From Paenibacillus daejeonensis DSM 15491 (GTDB lineage: Bacteria; Bacillota; Bacilli; Paenibacillales; Paenibacillaceae), in the NCBI RefSeq assembly GCF_000378385.1, contig NZ_KB899661.1:493474-557473 (forward strand): 64,000 nucleotides of DNA, in the 5' to 3' direction. The stretch's first letter is position 1. Each line of letters begins with the position of its first letter. A model generated the notes under the pieces. That model made no database searches, had not been told where the DNA came from, and worked only from the letters and a program-made list of their open reading frames with translations. Position numbers and translations under genes: made by a program. Positions 25,390 to 33,629 of this stretch are shown here, one piece after another.

Positions 25390-26160
25390 TTACAGATGCG
25401 ATCCACCGGTCGCATCAATCATCTGTCCCGTTACCCATCGACCATCCGGCGAAGCCGTGAAGGCGACGATGTCCGCGATATCAGAAGGCTTGCCGACGCG
25501 TCCAAGCGCTGACATCTCTTCGGCCATTTTACGACCATCAGTGGTATGCAGCCACGACGCATTGACTTCGGTATCGATGATACCTGGCATAACAGCGTTC
25601 ACGGTAATACCTCTCGGACCTAGAAGCTGGGCCAGGTGTAAGGTGAATGTATTGAGGGTACCTTTGGTTAGATTGTAGGCCATGATATGCGGATAGGCAA
25701 TTCGTGTCACCCCGGATGAGATATTGATGATGCGGCCTCCATCCCGAAGTCGCCCAAGCGATTGCTGGACGAGGAAGAATGGCGCCTTGACGTTGATCGC
25801 GAACAGCCGATCGAATTCCTCTTCGCTTGTTTCTTCTAATGACGACGATGTACCAATTCCAGCATTGTTGACCAAGATATCGAATTGGTTAGCTCCAGTC
25901 TTGCGGATAAGTTCCTCATCCAGGCTCTGAAGGAGCAGCTCAACTCCGTCCAGGGAATCCAGCTCGGCGCCAATGGCGAAAGCTTTACCACCTGCTGCTT
26001 CTATCGCGGAGACCGTCTCTACAGCCGCATCAATCCGTGTGCCATAATGTACGGCCACAAGCGCACCTTCAGCAGCAAGACGTCGCGCAATCCCTCTCCC
26101 GATTCCTCGGCTGGCTCCAGTAACGACTGCGATTTGACCTTTCAATCGTTTCAAATTCAT
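25390..26160 (-). CDS. Short-chain dehydrogenase/reductase (classical SDR)
   Basis: 256 residues from the ATG at 26160 (GGAG 11 bases upstream; a TTG two codons earlier is possible). Rossmann motif VTGASRGIGRGIARRL near residue 13, NNAG motif (ILVNNAGIG), catalytic Ser in INISSG, YxxxK in MAYNLTK, and the PGIIDT loop. The residue after the glycine-rich strand is in VAVHYGTRID, which suggests NADP(H) rather than NAD(H). The substrate is unknown. It is the gene just downstream of a MerR regulator and has a MerR-type promoter, so it is probably induced by the regulator's ligand. Confidence 0.88.
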   Translation of the reverse strand: MNLKRLKGQIAVVTGASRGIGRGIARRLAAEGALVAVHYGTRIDAAVETVSAIEAAGGKAFAIGAELDSLDGVELLLQSLDEELIRKTGANQFDILVNNAGIGTSSSLEETSEEEFDRLFAINVKAPFFLVQQSLGRLRDGGRIINISSGVTRIAYPHIMAYNLTKGTLNTFTLHLAQLLGPRGITVNAVMPGIIDTEVNASWLHTTDGRKMAEEMSALGRVGKPSDIADIVAFTASPDGRWVTGQMIDATGGSHL

Positions 26161-26194
26161 TTGCAAATCCTCTCCTTGTCATATGGTCGATACC

Positions 26195-26226
26195 ATAATA
26201 AACCCTCCCCAAGAGGGGAGAGTCAA
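26195..26226 (-). promoter_or_regulatory. MerR-type promoter with 20-bp spacer driving the SDR gene
   Basis: Minus strand: TTGACT (26226-26221), a 20-base spacer holding the dyad CTCCCCTCTTGGGGAG, and TATTAT (26200-26195). A spacer longer than the usual 17 with a dyad inside it is the hallmark of promoters that MerR proteins untwist to activate. The -35 box overlaps the last codons of the merR-like gene. Confidence 0.8.
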
Positions 26227-27074
26227 GGAGTGGATTCTAACCCTCTTTCTAAGATTCGTTCGACCGGTATGATTGCCTCTGCCACTCTCAGATGGCCGTA
26301 GATATCTTTGTCCGGCGTCAGATAAACCTCTCGGACCGGGATCGTCTCGAGTGGCCGGTAGCCCTTGTCAACGATCCATGCCCGTATCGTCTCGCTCGCG
26401 TTACAATTGTCTTTATAGGGGTCGCAGTGATGGGTATAAGAGACAGCTTCCTTCACATTGGGTAATTGATGAATTTTCACCCTGTGGCTAATAGGGATTG
26501 GACTTGAGACGGGAATAGCGACCTCGATATCCGAAGGCTCCTCGTTGCTATCAGCCTTCCTGTGCCAGACGATTGTCATCTCACGGTCTGTCTCTTCACC
26601 CTGTGAGCGGACATACTGCTTCAGTTCATCGAGCAGCAGACACAGTTGGCTTTTCGGCACAGTTTCACGGACGTATGCGACTAAAACCGGCTCCACGCTT
26701 CGGAGCAAGAACTTCCCTTCCTCTGCAACCGCCTCATGGTGTTCGATCCGTTCGAGTCGCTCATCGACCTCTAGTAGTTGCCGCTGAGCCTCTTGTATCT
26801 GTCGTTCCAATTCCTCCCGCTTCTCAAGCAATGTGTACTCCGCTTGCGCTAGAGAGGCTCCTCCTATCAAAAGTGGTCTTATCATCTCAAGGGTCAAGCC
26901 CTGTTCTTTGAAACCAGCGATACGACGGATGGTTAGCAGTTGCTCTGCTGAATACAAACGATATCCTGACTCTTCGTCCACTTGTGCAGGCTTTAACAGT
27001 CCGATTTCATCGTAGTGGCGCAGCGTCTTCACTGTCACGCCGCTCAGTTTGGCAAACGCCCCTATCTTGAACAT
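26223..27074 (-). CDS. MerR-family regulator with GyrI-like effector domain (BmrR/BltR type)
   Basis: 283 residues. N-terminal MerR helix-turn-helix FKIGAFAKLSGVTVKTLRHYDEIGLLKPAQVDEESGYRLYS, a coiled-coil dimerisation helix at about 80-115 (EREELERQIQEAQRQLLEVDERLERIEHHE in type), and a C-terminal GyrI-like ligand domain (RSVEPVLVAYVRETVP ... YTHHCDPYKDN ... IRAWIVDKGYRPLETIPVREVYL). This layout is that of multidrug-sensing activators such as BmrR. It probably activates the SDR gene downstream through the 20-bp-spacer promoter overlapping its own stop codon. Confidence 0.88.
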   Translation of the reverse strand: MFKIGAFAKLSGVTVKTLRHYDEIGLLKPAQVDEESGYRLYSAEQLLTIRRIAGFKEQGLTLEMIRPLLIGGASLAQAEYTLLEKREELERQIQEAQRQLLEVDERLERIEHHEAVAEEGKFLLRSVEPVLVAYVRETVPKSQLCLLLDELKQYVRSQGEETDREMTIVWHRKADSNEEPSDIEVAIPVSSPIPISHRVKIHQLPNVKEAVSYTHHCDPYKDNCNASETIRAWIVDKGYRPLETIPVREVYLTPDKDIYGHLRVAEAIIPVERILERGLESTP

Positions 27075-27268
27075 CCAGACAACCCCTTTTCGGATTTCAG
27101 CATGACACTGGCCCTATTAGTTGGTATAATATCAATATGCAGCAACTTTTCCAATTGTTGAAAAGTTTCTATGCACGTTCTATTACGAAGCGAAGAACCC
27201 AATGAAGATGAGCTAACGATAGCGATTAAGTTAAGAAAAGGCCCCATAGTTGAGGCCAAATGGTGAAA

Positions 27269-28117
27269 TTATTCCTTTCTTCTAACTGGAATCCATACTT
27301 CACACACGGATTCGTTCTGGCTTTTATCCACCCAGTAGTATTTCTCCATACATGGTCCTTCCACTTGTTCAAAGTTTGAAGATGGAAACCACTCCGAATA
27401 AATACGTCTCCAGACATCTTGAATATCTAGCCCGTCGATCACCACATAGGTTTGAATTGGAATATGAAGGATCGTCAGCTCCTCTACGGCTTCCATTCCT
27501 TCCGGAAGCTCGGCCCCCATTAAATACTTCCTAGTTCCATCCTCACTAAAATCGAAGTGATAGCCACTTAATAGAGTTCCTACAGGCCGGCCAATTGCTT
27601 CGTTAATCCGATCATGCGTGCCATTCGTCCAAATCTCCTCTACAAAAGCCGGTATCTCCGTGAAGGGGTCTTTACGAATGACAACGTCCTTTCCGATAAT
27701 TGTTGAATCCTTCTCCTCTACAATCCGATAGTTCATTTCTGTTTCTCCTTTGATCTGAATTTGAAAGGAGATTTGAGGGAACGCTTTGAGCTTGACATTC
27801 CTTTTCTTTGCCGCCAGCGGAGTTACGCCATGTATGCGTTGGAATGCTTTAGCGAATGCCTCCGGACTCTCATAACCATATTTCAATGCAATATCGATGA
27901 CCTTAACATCCGTTCCTACCAGTTCTTGCGCCGCAAGCGTAAGCCTACGGTTGCGAACATATTCAGATACCGTAAAACCCGTCAAGGAATGGAACATTCG
28001 CTGAAAATGGTACTTCGATGACATCGCGGCTCTAGCGATATCTTCAATTCCAATGTTCGTGTGCAGATGCTCTTCCACGTAATCTATCGCTTGCCGAATT
28101 AATCGAAGTGACTCCAC
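27269..28117 (-). CDS. AraC-family regulator with GyrI-like effector domain (Rob/SoxS type)
   Basis: 282 residues. Two helix-turn-helix motifs at the N-terminus, about 8-105 (LHTNIGIEDIARAAMSSKYHFQRMF and ALKYGYESPEAFAKAFQRIHGVTP), then a GyrI-like small-molecule domain at about 125-282 with the final YYWVDKSQNESVCEVWIPV. GAAAGGAGATGAGA precedes the ATG. Domain order (DNA binding first) matches Rob and Bacillus YdeE-like proteins. It stands alone, tandem to the MerR gene, with a 194-base gap that shows a TATAAT at 27122-27127 but no fixed promoter. Regulon unknown. Confidence 0.87.
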   Translation of the reverse strand: MESLRLIRQAIDYVEEHLHTNIGIEDIARAAMSSKYHFQRMFHSLTGFTVSEYVRNRRLTLAAQELVGTDVKVIDIALKYGYESPEAFAKAFQRIHGVTPLAAKKRNVKLKAFPQISFQIQIKGETEMNYRIVEEKDSTIIGKDVVIRKDPFTEIPAFVEEIWTNGTHDRINEAIGRPVGTLLSGYHFDFSEDGTRKYLMGAELPEGMEAVEELTILHIPIQTYVVIDGLDIQDVWRRIYSEWFPSSNFEQVEGPCMEKYYWVDKSQNESVCEVWIPVRRKE

Positions 28118-28207
28118 TCATTCTCATCTCCTTTCTGTTTCAGTTTAGAAGAAGTATTGAATAACTTCATGTTTGAAAGTGCTCTATTTTGTCTGATGAA
28201 CTTGCCG

Positions 28208-28687
28208 CTACTTATGATAAGGCTCCCCCCGATTAATCTTCACCGCCCGATACACCTGCTCCACCAGCATTAGCCGCATGAGTTGATGCGGGTACGTCAT
28301 CCGTCCAAAGCTCAACTGCTGCTGTGCACGCGCTAGGACCGCTTGGGACAGCCCGTTGCTTCCCCCAATGACAAACACGACATGACTGCGCCCGTAGGTG
28401 GCCAGCTTGTCCATTTGGGAGGCCAGCTCTTCTGACGACCAGAGTGCCCCGCCGATAGCCAATGCGATAACGTGCGCATCTGGTTTGATCTGTGCAAGGA
28501 TACGCTCACCTTCCTTCTGACGCACTTGGTCTTCCTCCGCCGCGCTCATCGTCTCGGGGGCTTTTTCGTCTGCTACCTCTGTAAGCTGCAGCTTCACATA
28601 AGGCCCCAATCGCTTGGCATACTCCGCAATGCCTTGCACCCAATACTTCTCCTTGAGCTTCCCAACCGCCACGATCTGTATGTTCAT
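28208..28687 (-). CDS. rlmH: 23S rRNA (pseudouridine(1915)-N(3))-methyltransferase
   Basis: 159 residues, the normal length. SPOUT-class trefoil methyltransferase of the YbeA/RlmH family: [16 protein letters not shown] at the start, the SAM knot motifs [14 protein letters not shown] and [24 protein letters not shown] at the end, the last being almost invariant. It methylates pseudouridine 1915 of 23S rRNA in helix 69 on assembled ribosomes, as a dimer. It closes the wal gene region as in other Bacillales, though here two repeat elements and a small lipoprotein gene come between it and the HtrA gene. Confidence 0.96.
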   Translation of the reverse strand: MNIQIVAVGKLKEKYWVQGIAEYAKRLGPYVKLQLTEVADEKAPETMSAAEEDQVRQKEGERILAQIKPDAHVIALAIGGALWSSEELASQMDKLATYGRSHVVFVIGGSNGLSQAVLARAQQQLSFGRMTYPHQLMRLMLVEQVYRAVKINRGEPYHK

Positions 28688-28762
28688 TTGATTCTGCCCT
28701 TCCCTTCTTCTATCTATATATGTAAATGATGTGATGGTCCCACAGTGGTCAATGGCTGAAGA

Positions 28763-28878
28763 GGGTAGGAAGGCCCTGGAGAAGCGGAGCGCTCGCCTTT
28801 GTCCACGGATTTCCCCCTATGCAGGGGTTATCAATCAAGAAATCCGGGGACAACAGCGATCGTAAGGGCCTCCTACCC
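28763..28878 (+). repeat. Family B structured repeat, copy 1
   Basis: Outer arms GGGTAGGAAGGCCCT (28763-28777) and AGGGCCTCCTACCC (28865-28878) pair with one bulged A. Inside lies the shared core GGAGAAGCGGAGCGCTCGCC, then TGTCCACGGATTTC pairing with GAAATCCGGGGACA around a small CCCC/GGGG hairpin, and ACAGCGATCG. It fills most of the gap upstream of rlmH. No reading frame. Confidence 0.8.
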
Positions 28879-29073
28879 GCGTAAGCCCCTGAGCACGCAC
28901 ATCCGTCCATTATTTACATCCCCCCACTCCAACCAAAACCATAACCCGCCCCAACTCGACGTGAATCTTAAGCTTTTCTAACCGAAAAAACCGTTTACAC
29001 TTCTGGTTAGCGGTTAAATAGATGTCAGGCAAGCAAATTCCAAAACGCGAAAGCGCGAAAGGGGAAGTTGAAA

Positions 29074-29268
29074 ATGAAAACACGTAAAAAGTGGGTAACG
29101 ATGTTGCTGACGTCTATTATGAGTGTAGGTCTGGTATTCGGAGCTGCAGCTTGCGGTGACGCAGGTAACGGTACGAATAATACCATGACGGATCCGGGTA
29201 CGACACCTCCACCAGCTGAAGATCCAATGACTCCAGCTCCAGATGACACTGCCCCAATGGCACCTTAA
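29074..29268 (+). CDS. Small exported, probably lipid-anchored, Pro/Asp/Thr-rich peptide
   Basis: 64 residues from the ATG at 29074, with GGGGAAG nine bases upstream. Basic start MKTRKKW, hydrophobic core MLLTSIMSVGLVFGAAAC and then a short acidic, proline-rich tail (TDPGTTPPPAEDPMTPAPDD). The single cysteine after GAAA could be a lipidation site, although the lipobox is weak. Encoded against the direction of the surrounding wal genes and followed by a strong terminator, so it is its own unit. Function unknown. Confidence 0.65.
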   Translation: MKTRKKWVTMLLTSIMSVGLVFGAAACGDAGNGTNNTMTDPGTTPPPAEDPMTPAPDDTAPMAP

Positions 29269-29394
29269 TGCAGAGATTGCATAGAGGGCTCACGTTAGCA
29301 GAACAGGTAACGCCTGTCCCGCCATGGAGGCTCGGTTAGATGAGGCACGTCCGTCAGCGCAAGCTATCGGTTCGTTGCTACCCCTCTAACGCCG

Positions 29395-29442
29395 AACCCC
29401 CCGCGTCACCTACGCATCATGCGTAGGGACGCGAGGGGTTTT
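29395..29442 (+). terminator. Strong terminator after the small lipoprotein gene
   Basis: AACCCC, CGCGTC and CCTACGCAT pair with ATGCGTAGG, GACGCG and GGGGTT in one long GC-rich stem followed by TTTT. The 126 bases between the stop codon and this hairpin show no frame; they may be an untranslated 3' region. Confidence 0.85.
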
Positions 29443-29499
29443 GTGCGTGCCTTCATTTAAATTTACTACCCACTATAGCTTGGTGAAGAAGCCGCAGGG

Positions 29500-29614
29500 G
29501 GAGGGTTGAAGCTGGAGAAGCGAAGCGTTCGCCTTTGTCCCCAAATTTCATCCCCTGAAGGGTTTACACCATCATGAAATTTGGGGACAACAGCGATCGG
29601 AAGATCAACCCTTC
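29500..29614 (+). repeat. Family B structured repeat, copy 2
   Basis: Outer arms AGGGTTGA (29502-29509) and TCAACCCT (29605-29612). Core GGAGAAGCGAAGCGTTCGCC, then a perfect 16-bp inner stem TGTCCCCAAATTTCAT (29536-29551) with ATGAAATTTGGGGACA (29574-29589), then ACAGCGATCGG. Compared with the other copies the inner stem changes CGG to AAA on one side and CCG to TTT on the other, so pairing is kept. Confidence 0.8.
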
Positions 29615-29639
29615 CACGGAGGTCTCTCACTCAAAACCC

Positions 29640-29807
29640 CTATACGATCAAGTAGGAGGCTGGCTCCTCACACAGCTCACACTTCAGCGGCGGATCCCAA
29701 TTGGCGAAGCGCGTCTCGCGCAGGTCGACCACGTCCGGGGCATCCTCGTATTCATCCACAAACTTATCAATCGACAATTCGATATGTTCCTTGCATACAC
29801 AATACAT
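29640..29807 (-). CDS. CxxH/CxxC small zinc-ribbon-like protein
   Basis: A 55-residue gene. It begins MYCVCKEHIELSIDKFVDEY and ends LKCELCEEPASYLIV. The pattern C-V-C-K-E-H near the start and C-E-L-C near the end matches the CxxH/CxxC family (TIGR04129 type) that sits beside rlmH and htrA in Bacillales. The four Cys/His ligands suggest one bound zinc. The ribosome-binding site is weak (AGGGG 5-9 bases before the ATG). It lies between the HtrA gene (120 bases upstream) and rlmH in the same direction. Function unknown. Confidence 0.8.
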   Translation of the reverse strand: MYCVCKEHIELSIDKFVDEYEDAPDVVDLRETRFANWDPPLKCELCEEPASYLIV

Positions 29808-29927
29808 CGTTTACCCCTACACTCCATCTCTATGGCCCGCTGCTGCGGACAGAGCCAAGGGCGCCTTTCAGCCGATTTGGCCGTCTGCGCCCTCTCCCTG
29901 CCAGCTAACCGCCTTGGGCTGCTAGTC

Positions 29928-31247
29928 TTATTGATCCTCTTCGTTAACCTCCACCAGCGTCAGCGTGGTGGTCTGTTTCTTGCCTTCCCGGTAAAAGGTC
30001 ACCTCGACCTTGTCGCCGATCGCCTTCTTCATATACAGGTACTTGCGCAGCTCCATCGTGTTGCCGATGGGGGTGCTGTCGAGCTGGACGATCACGTCGT
30101 CGAGCTCCAGCCCTGCTTTCTTGGCTGGCCCGACGGCCTCCAGCACGATGATGCCCCGCTTCACCTCTGCAGGCAGCTGCAGCGTATCCTCTGCCGCAGG
30201 GTCTTCGCCCTCTTCCTCCGCCGCACGTTGACGCATGGCTTCCTGCAGATAGTATTGCTCCAGATCGAGTGTGAATACGCCGACATACGGACGCTTCACT
30301 TTGCCGTACTCGATCAGGCTCTTCACGACCGGCATGGCCTGGTTAATCGGGATCGCAAAGCCCAGTCCCTCCACGCCGTAGTCCGACACCTTCATACTGT
30401 TGATGCCAATCAGGCGCCCGTTGAGGTCGACAAGTGCCCCGCCGCTGTTGCCCTGGTTGATTGAGGCATCGATCTGGATGACCTCCTGCTCCCAGTCATA
30501 CACACCATCCTGGTTCAGTGAGACCGGGATGATACGGCGCGTCTTGCTGACGATCCCCATCGTCAGGGAGTCACCCAGACCGAGCGGATTCCCGATCGCA
30601 ATGACCGTCTCACCATCACGAATCTTCGTTGAATCACCGAGCTCGGCAACCACGTCGATCCCCTTGGCATCAATCTCAAGCACAGCCAGATCGGTGATCT
30701 GGTCTTTGCCGATGATTTTGGCCTCGCGGATCTCCCCGTTGGTTAGTACCGCCTTGACCGAAACCGCATCCTGAATGACGTGGTAGTTGGTAATGATGCG
30801 GGCCTTGCCCTTCACCTTCTCAAAAATAACGCCAGAGCCAAGTCCGGCCTCTTGCAGGGTCGCTTCCTCTTCCGGAAGGAGGCCTTCCTCCTCCTCCCAG
30901 AACCCGCCGGGCAAGCCAAAGCTGTCGAGCAGCTGCTCATTAATGATGCTGACCACTGCCGGTCGAATCTTGGCAGACGCTTGAATGGGCCGTTCGTACG
31001 GATCCAACGATTGCACCGCACCAGTGGTCGGTTTACTCGGAGACGTCCCCGACCCGGTACCCCAGCCCTGGGTAACCAAGCCAAAGACCAGCACCACTGC
31101 CAGCGAACTGATCAGCGAAGAAGCAGCTATGATCTGCAGCGGTGACCACCCGCGGCCCGAGCGCCGGACGCCAAACGACGGCCGGGGCTCGCGGTTGCTT
31201 CGCCTGGACACCTTGGTCGAGTAAAAATCGTCATCGAATAAACTCAT
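29928..31247 (-). CDS. HtrA/DegP-like S1C serine protease
   Basis: 439 residues. Short cytoplasmic start, one membrane helix at about 38-58 (IIAASSLISSLAVVLVFGLV), then an extracytoplasmic trypsin-like protease with His156 (TNYHVIQ), Asp186 (TDLAVL) and Ser268 (QGNSGGAL), and a single PDZ domain at about 320-430. A Glu-rich insert lies before the protease (EEEEGLLPEEEATLQ). It degrades or refolds damaged exported proteins. Position after walJ equals B. subtilis yyxA (htrC). About 330 bases separate it from walJ, with a plus-strand gene in the gap, so it may have its own promoter. Confidence 0.93.
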   Translation of the reverse strand: MSLFDDDFYSTKVSRRSNREPRPSFGVRRSGRGWSPLQIIAASSLISSLAVVLVFGLVTQGWGTGSGTSPSKPTTGAVQSLDPYERPIQASAKIRPAVVSIINEQLLDSFGLPGGFWEEEEGLLPEEEATLQEAGLGSGVIFEKVKGKARIITNYHVIQDAVSVKAVLTNGEIREAKIIGKDQITDLAVLEIDAKGIDVVAELGDSTKIRDGETVIAIGNPLGLGDSLTMGIVSKTRRIIPVSLNQDGVYDWEQEVIQIDASINQGNSGGALVDLNGRLIGINSMKVSDYGVEGLGFAIPINQAMPVVKSLIEYGKVKRPYVGVFTLDLEQYYLQEAMRQRAAEEEGEDPAAEDTLQLPAEVKRGIIVLEAVGPAKKAGLELDDVIVQLDSTPIGNTMELRKYLYMKKAIGDKVEVTFYREGKKQTTTLTLVEVNEEDQ

Positions 31248-31376
31248 CAGCTTCCCGCTCCCCTCGATGTCTCAGACATCAAGACAATATAGTTATTAAA
31301 TCCCCCACTCAGGAATGATCTCTATATCTTTAGACTACACTAGTGATAGAAATGTTACGAAAAAGGAGCTAATCTC

Positions 31377-31622
31377 ATGCAAATGATATCGCGCACGACC
31401 TGGGAACAAGTCCAACTCGCCGCCAGCGTCGGTGACCTCAAAGATGATCACTACCAACTCCTGCTCAACGTCAGCGCCATGATGGAGCTGCTCGTAGAGA
31501 AGGGTGTCCTCTCCCGTGAGGAGATTCGCCATAAAGCCGCTTTTCTCGATGGAGATGCCAGCGCTGGTGCCGCCGATGCCTATCTCCGCTTCACTTCGTC
31601 CCACTCAGTAGACCGGTTATAA
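31377..31622 (+). CDS. Small helical protein of unknown function, overlapping walJ
   Basis: 81 residues, mostly helical (WEQVQLAASVGDLKDDHYQL ... MMELLVEKGVLSREEIRHKA). AAAGGAG lies eight bases before the ATG, a good signal, which supports it as real although it runs against the wal operon. Its last 43 bases overlap the 3' end of walJ in convergent orientation. No signal peptide. I do not recognise the family; the second helix pair resembles a dimerising or regulatory helical hairpin. Confidence 0.65.
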   Translation: MQMISRTTWEQVQLAASVGDLKDDHYQLLLNVSAMMELLVEKGVLSREEIRHKAAFLDGDASAGAADAYLRFTSSHSVDRL

Positions 31623-32398
31623 TACGTATCCTTCAGCGCGAATTCGTCACGCTTGAAGAAGAACCCGTTACTCTCTAATACATTATTCACGGTCAGCTTG
31701 GCCAAATCCATCAGATTATGGTCCCGGCTCAGGTGAGCCAGGTACACCCGCTGAGTCCGGTCCGACAGCAGCTCGCACAGCGCTTCGCCAGCCGCTTCAT
31801 TGGAGAGATGGCCGATGTCGCTGAGTATGCGCCGCTTGATGTTCCATGGGTAACGTCCCACGCGCAGCATGTCCACGTCATGATTGGACTCCAGCACCAG
31901 CACGTCCGACTCGATCACCTGCTCCTTGACCTTGTCGCTCATATAACCCAGATCGGTCACAAGGCTGAGCTTGCAGTTATCGCTGTAGAAGCAATAACCG
32001 ACCGGCTCGGCCGCATCGTGAGAAATCGCGTACGATTGCACCCGCATCCGCCCCAGCATGCCCCCTAATTCTACCGCAGTCCCGGTGCCCATGACAAATC
32101 GTTTGTCCGCCTCGATGGCCCCCACATGCTTGTGCATCTCTTCCCACGTCGCCTCATTGGCATAGATGGGCAGCTGATGCTTGCGGGCAAAAGCCCCGAG
32201 TCCCTTAATATGATCGGAATGCTCATGCGTAACAAAAATCGCATCGATGTCCTTGCCCTCGACCTCGCGTTCGCGCATCAGTTCCTCGAGCTTCTTGGCG
32301 CTCAGCCCGGCGTCGATCAGCACGGTTGCGTCCTCCGACTGCACAATCGTCGCATTCCCCGTCGATCCGCTTGCCAATACTGTAAACCGCAGTCCCAT
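31580..32398 (-). CDS. walJ: WalJ/YycJ metallo-beta-lactamase-fold hydrolase
   Basis: 272 residues. Metallo-beta-lactamase motif FVTHEHSDHIKGL (His/His/Asp/His, about 57-65), later VTDLGYMSDKV (Asp ligand) and LESNHDVDML (His), and a final YLAHLSRDHN. In Bacillales WalJ is a predicted nuclease-type hydrolase co-transcribed with walRK and linked to coordination of division with replication. AGGAGCT precedes the ATG. It follows yycI with a 94-base gap, and its 3' end overlaps a small convergent gene. Confidence 0.92.
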   Translation of the reverse strand: MGLRFTVLASGSTGNATIVQSEDATVLIDAGLSAKKLEELMREREVEGKDIDAIFVTHEHSDHIKGLGAFARKHQLPIYANEATWEEMHKHVGAIEADKRFVMGTGTAVELGGMLGRMRVQSYAISHDAAEPVGYCFYSDNCKLSLVTDLGYMSDKVKEQVIESDVLVLESNHDVDMLRVGRYPWNIKRRILSDIGHLSNEAAGEALCELLSDRTQRVYLAHLSRDHNLMDLAKLTVNNVLESNGFFFKRDEFALKDTYYNRSTEWDEVKRR

Positions 32399-32492
32399 AG
32401 CTCCTCTTGCCTTCTTTCTCGTCCCATTGCTGTAGTTGTGAATCTCTATGTCTCTATGTCTTTATGACGTTCTTATGTCTAGTTCGAGCCCG

Positions 32493-33242
32493 TTACAACC
32501 CGTCTAGCGTCACCGTGCTGTTCTCCGTCACGATATCTCCGCTAATCGCATGCACGTAGATTGGCGGTTCCCCTTCGTCCAGCAGCACCCGCCAGAACGG
32601 CGCCGACACCTGCGTCTCCGAGTCAAACATCTGACCCTGATACCCCAGCCGAATCTCTTGAATGTTGGAGCCCTCCTGAAGGAAGTTCTCGATCAAACTC
32701 TCGACCACCTGCAGGGCGGATAACACTGTCTGCGCCTTGGCCTCACCGGGCTGCACCTGATCCACCATATCCTGGCGATAGGCAATAATCTGCTGATTGC
32801 TATAGTAGAGCTCCAGCTTAACGTCGTACATCGGCAGCCCGTCCATCATCCGATACAGAGTGAAAATACCATCGCTGCCTGCCGTCGAATCAATAAACGT
32901 ATACTGATCGAGATTCGGGATGACATCGCCCAGCCCCCGCAACAAGTCTTTCTCATTATATACGATTGTGCTAGGCACTGGCTCTTCCAGCTCTTGCCGT
33001 TCTTCCGGCTGGGAAATAAACCGATAGGTCAGATCCCGCAGCTCCGGCTTCTCCGAAGGGATGCTGCCGCTGAGCCGGATATTCTTCTCCTGCATCGTTC
33101 GCAGCGTGGCCTGCGGCAGGTCGGTCAGATCGGCGCTGTTGTTCAGCCGCTCGCGAACCTCCAGCCACAGCTGATAGCCGAGGATGATATTAAGCAGCAG
33201 GAAAGAGAAGATGAGTACGCTCTTCGCCCGTCTCCAATCCAT
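32493..33242 (-). CDS. yycI: WalK regulatory protein YycI
   Basis: 249 residues from the ATG at 33242, chosen because GAGGAGGCAGGGAAGCG lies directly upstream and the product then starts with the expected MDWRRAKSVLIFSFLLLNIILGYQLW, one membrane helix and an outside domain. YycI and YycH bind each other and WalK in the membrane and adjust its activity. The usual tight junction with yycH is broken here by 387 bases holding a repeat element. Confidence 0.88.
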   Translation of the reverse strand: MDWRRAKSVLIFSFLLLNIILGYQLWLEVRERLNNSADLTDLPQATLRTMQEKNIRLSGSIPSEKPELRDLTYRFISQPEERQELEEPVPSTIVYNEKDLLRGLGDVIPNLDQYTFIDSTAGSDGIFTLYRMMDGLPMYDVKLELYYSNQQIIAYRQDMVDQVQPGEAKAQTVLSALQVVESLIENFLQEGSNIQEIRLGYQGQMFDSETQVSAPFWRVLLDEGEPPIYVHAISGDIVTENSTVTLDGL

Positions 33243-33333
33243 CGCTTCCCTGCCTCCTCTCCATTTGGTGGTGCAAAGCCCGCGTGGCGCGGATCGTTCT
33301 TCCAATCGCCGGTCGGACACCTACTTGCCGATT

Positions 33334-33518
33334 CTAACGGCCACCACAGCTGCTATCTGGCTCCAAATCGGTGTTTTGACATTGTAACGGCCATATAGAC
33401 AGCTATTACACCCAAAAACGCCGATTTCTCTGTGAATTTGTGACAATAGCCGCACCTGTGGCCGTTAGAAACGCTAGCTTCACTAAAACGCCGAAATAAG
33501 CGCCTATGTGGCCGTTAG
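33334..33518. repeat. Family A repeat element, copy 2 (185 bp, inside the wal operon)
   Basis: Direct units start CTAACGGCCAC at 33334 and GTAACGGCCAT at 33384; inverted units end GTGGCCGTTAG at 33468 and 33518. All spacings are exactly 50 bases. It lies in the 387-base gap between yycH and yycI. The rest of the gap (33243-33333 and 33519-33629) shows nothing recognisable. Confidence 0.85.
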
Positions 33519-33629
33519 AACAAGTTATAGGGGGAACCATTGGGTCGTCTGACTGTTCCTGATCCCCTGTCCAACCGCTAAGGTAAACTAAAGTCATGTT
33601 TTTTCGGTTCTTTACACGAGCCAGCTCCG

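Noticed and set aside
28763..28878. Family B element as an ordinary terminator
   Set aside because: Copies occur in both orientations relative to genes, lack T runs after the outer stem, and share a conserved core not needed for termination.
28763..28878. Family B as a known ncRNA class linked to IS605/OMEGA-type elements
   Set aside because: No transposase, nuclease gene or fragment lies near any copy, and I could not match the core to a named class by eye.
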